From contig DDFO01000055.1 of the NCBI GenBank assembly GCA_002337215.1, positions 1-23,114 on the forward strand: a stretch of DNA of 23,114 nt. Reading direction: 5' to 3'. This DNA comes from Phycisphaerales bacterium UBA1926 (lineage in GTDB: Bacteria; Planctomycetota; Phycisphaerae; Phycisphaerales; UBA1924). Of the stretch, positions 23,091-23,114 are shown in pieces; positions within the stretch are counted from its first letter, which is position 1, and each line of letters opens with the position of its first letter. The notes under the pieces are model-generated. The model worked only from the letters and a program-made list of their open reading frames with translations. It was not told where the DNA came from and searched no databases. A program made the translations under genes and the position numbers.

Positions 23091-23114
23091 GAGGGTTTCT
23101 CAAGCCGAGGCCGG

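Larger units (their letters stand above)
22886..23114. other. Upstream region of the LTD gene and right edge
   Basis: No gene is supported here. On the minus strand TACACT lies about 20 bases before the LTD start and may be a -10 box, but its -35 is poor. A short inverted repeat ACGCG/CGCGT (22996-23000 and 23010-23014) could be an operator. The tandem repeat and terminator at the right edge are listed separately. Confidence 0.35.

Noticed and set aside
22873..23103. Minus-strand open frame of 76 codons at the right edge
   Set aside because: It spans the tandem repeat and terminator hairpin and overlaps the LTD start; no protein features.

Overview
The window reads as a chromosomal segment of a GC-rich planctomycete, most likely of the class Phycisphaerae. 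The grounds are a membrane-anchored Ser/Thr kinase with a TPR-rich tail, small membrane proteins carrying a Cys zinc ribbon, a secreted protein ending in a PEP-CTERM-like anchor with a 'PAP' motif and RRRR, and scattered single biosynthetic genes such as a lone trpB. This assignment comes from family knowledge and was not tested by a search. No phage, transposase, CRISPR array, tRNA or rRNA is visible.

Left part (1-5983). A partial acyl-CoA mutase large subunit runs off the left edge on the minus strand and carries isobutyryl-CoA-mutase-type specificity residues. Divergent from it lies a plus-strand block: a secreted protein with two FAS1 (fasciclin) domains, an ECF sigma factor and an overlapping RskA-type membrane anti-sigma factor. 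This resembles the mycobacterial SigK/RskA system, which controls FAS1 proteins. Next is a cobalamin-binding protein with the CarH-type W-x9-EH and DxHxxG motifs but no DNA-binding domain. A convergent 3-hydroxybutyryl-CoA dehydrogenase closes the block.

Middle (5984-13477). A palindrome-rich intergenic stretch precedes recX, which overlaps a zinc-ribbon membrane protein. A second palindromic element precedes trpB, whose product has an unusual polybasic and polyglycine C-terminal tail. A short-form citrate/2-methylcitrate synthase, a second small two-helix zinc-ribbon protein with a TTG start, and a kinase with a transmembrane helix and TPRs follow.

Right part (13519-22885) is mostly minus strand. 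In transcription order from the right it holds a secreted lamin-tail-domain protein, an M20 metallopeptidase, a large signal-peptide membrane protein, an ABC-2-type ATPase, a secreted prolyl oligopeptidase coupled to the ATPase by a GTGA overlap, and a secreted protein with a PEP-CTERM-like tail. A small plus-strand single-helix membrane protein lies at 20311-20655. The right edge holds a perfect 15-bp tandem duplication beside a terminator-like hairpin.

The features most worth following up are the FAS1/sigma/anti-sigma locus next to the HTH-less cobalamin photoreceptor-type protein, the mutase specificity residues, the ATPase without a visible permease, and the repeated TANNNT hexamer exactly six bases before several start codons, which suggests leaderless transcripts.
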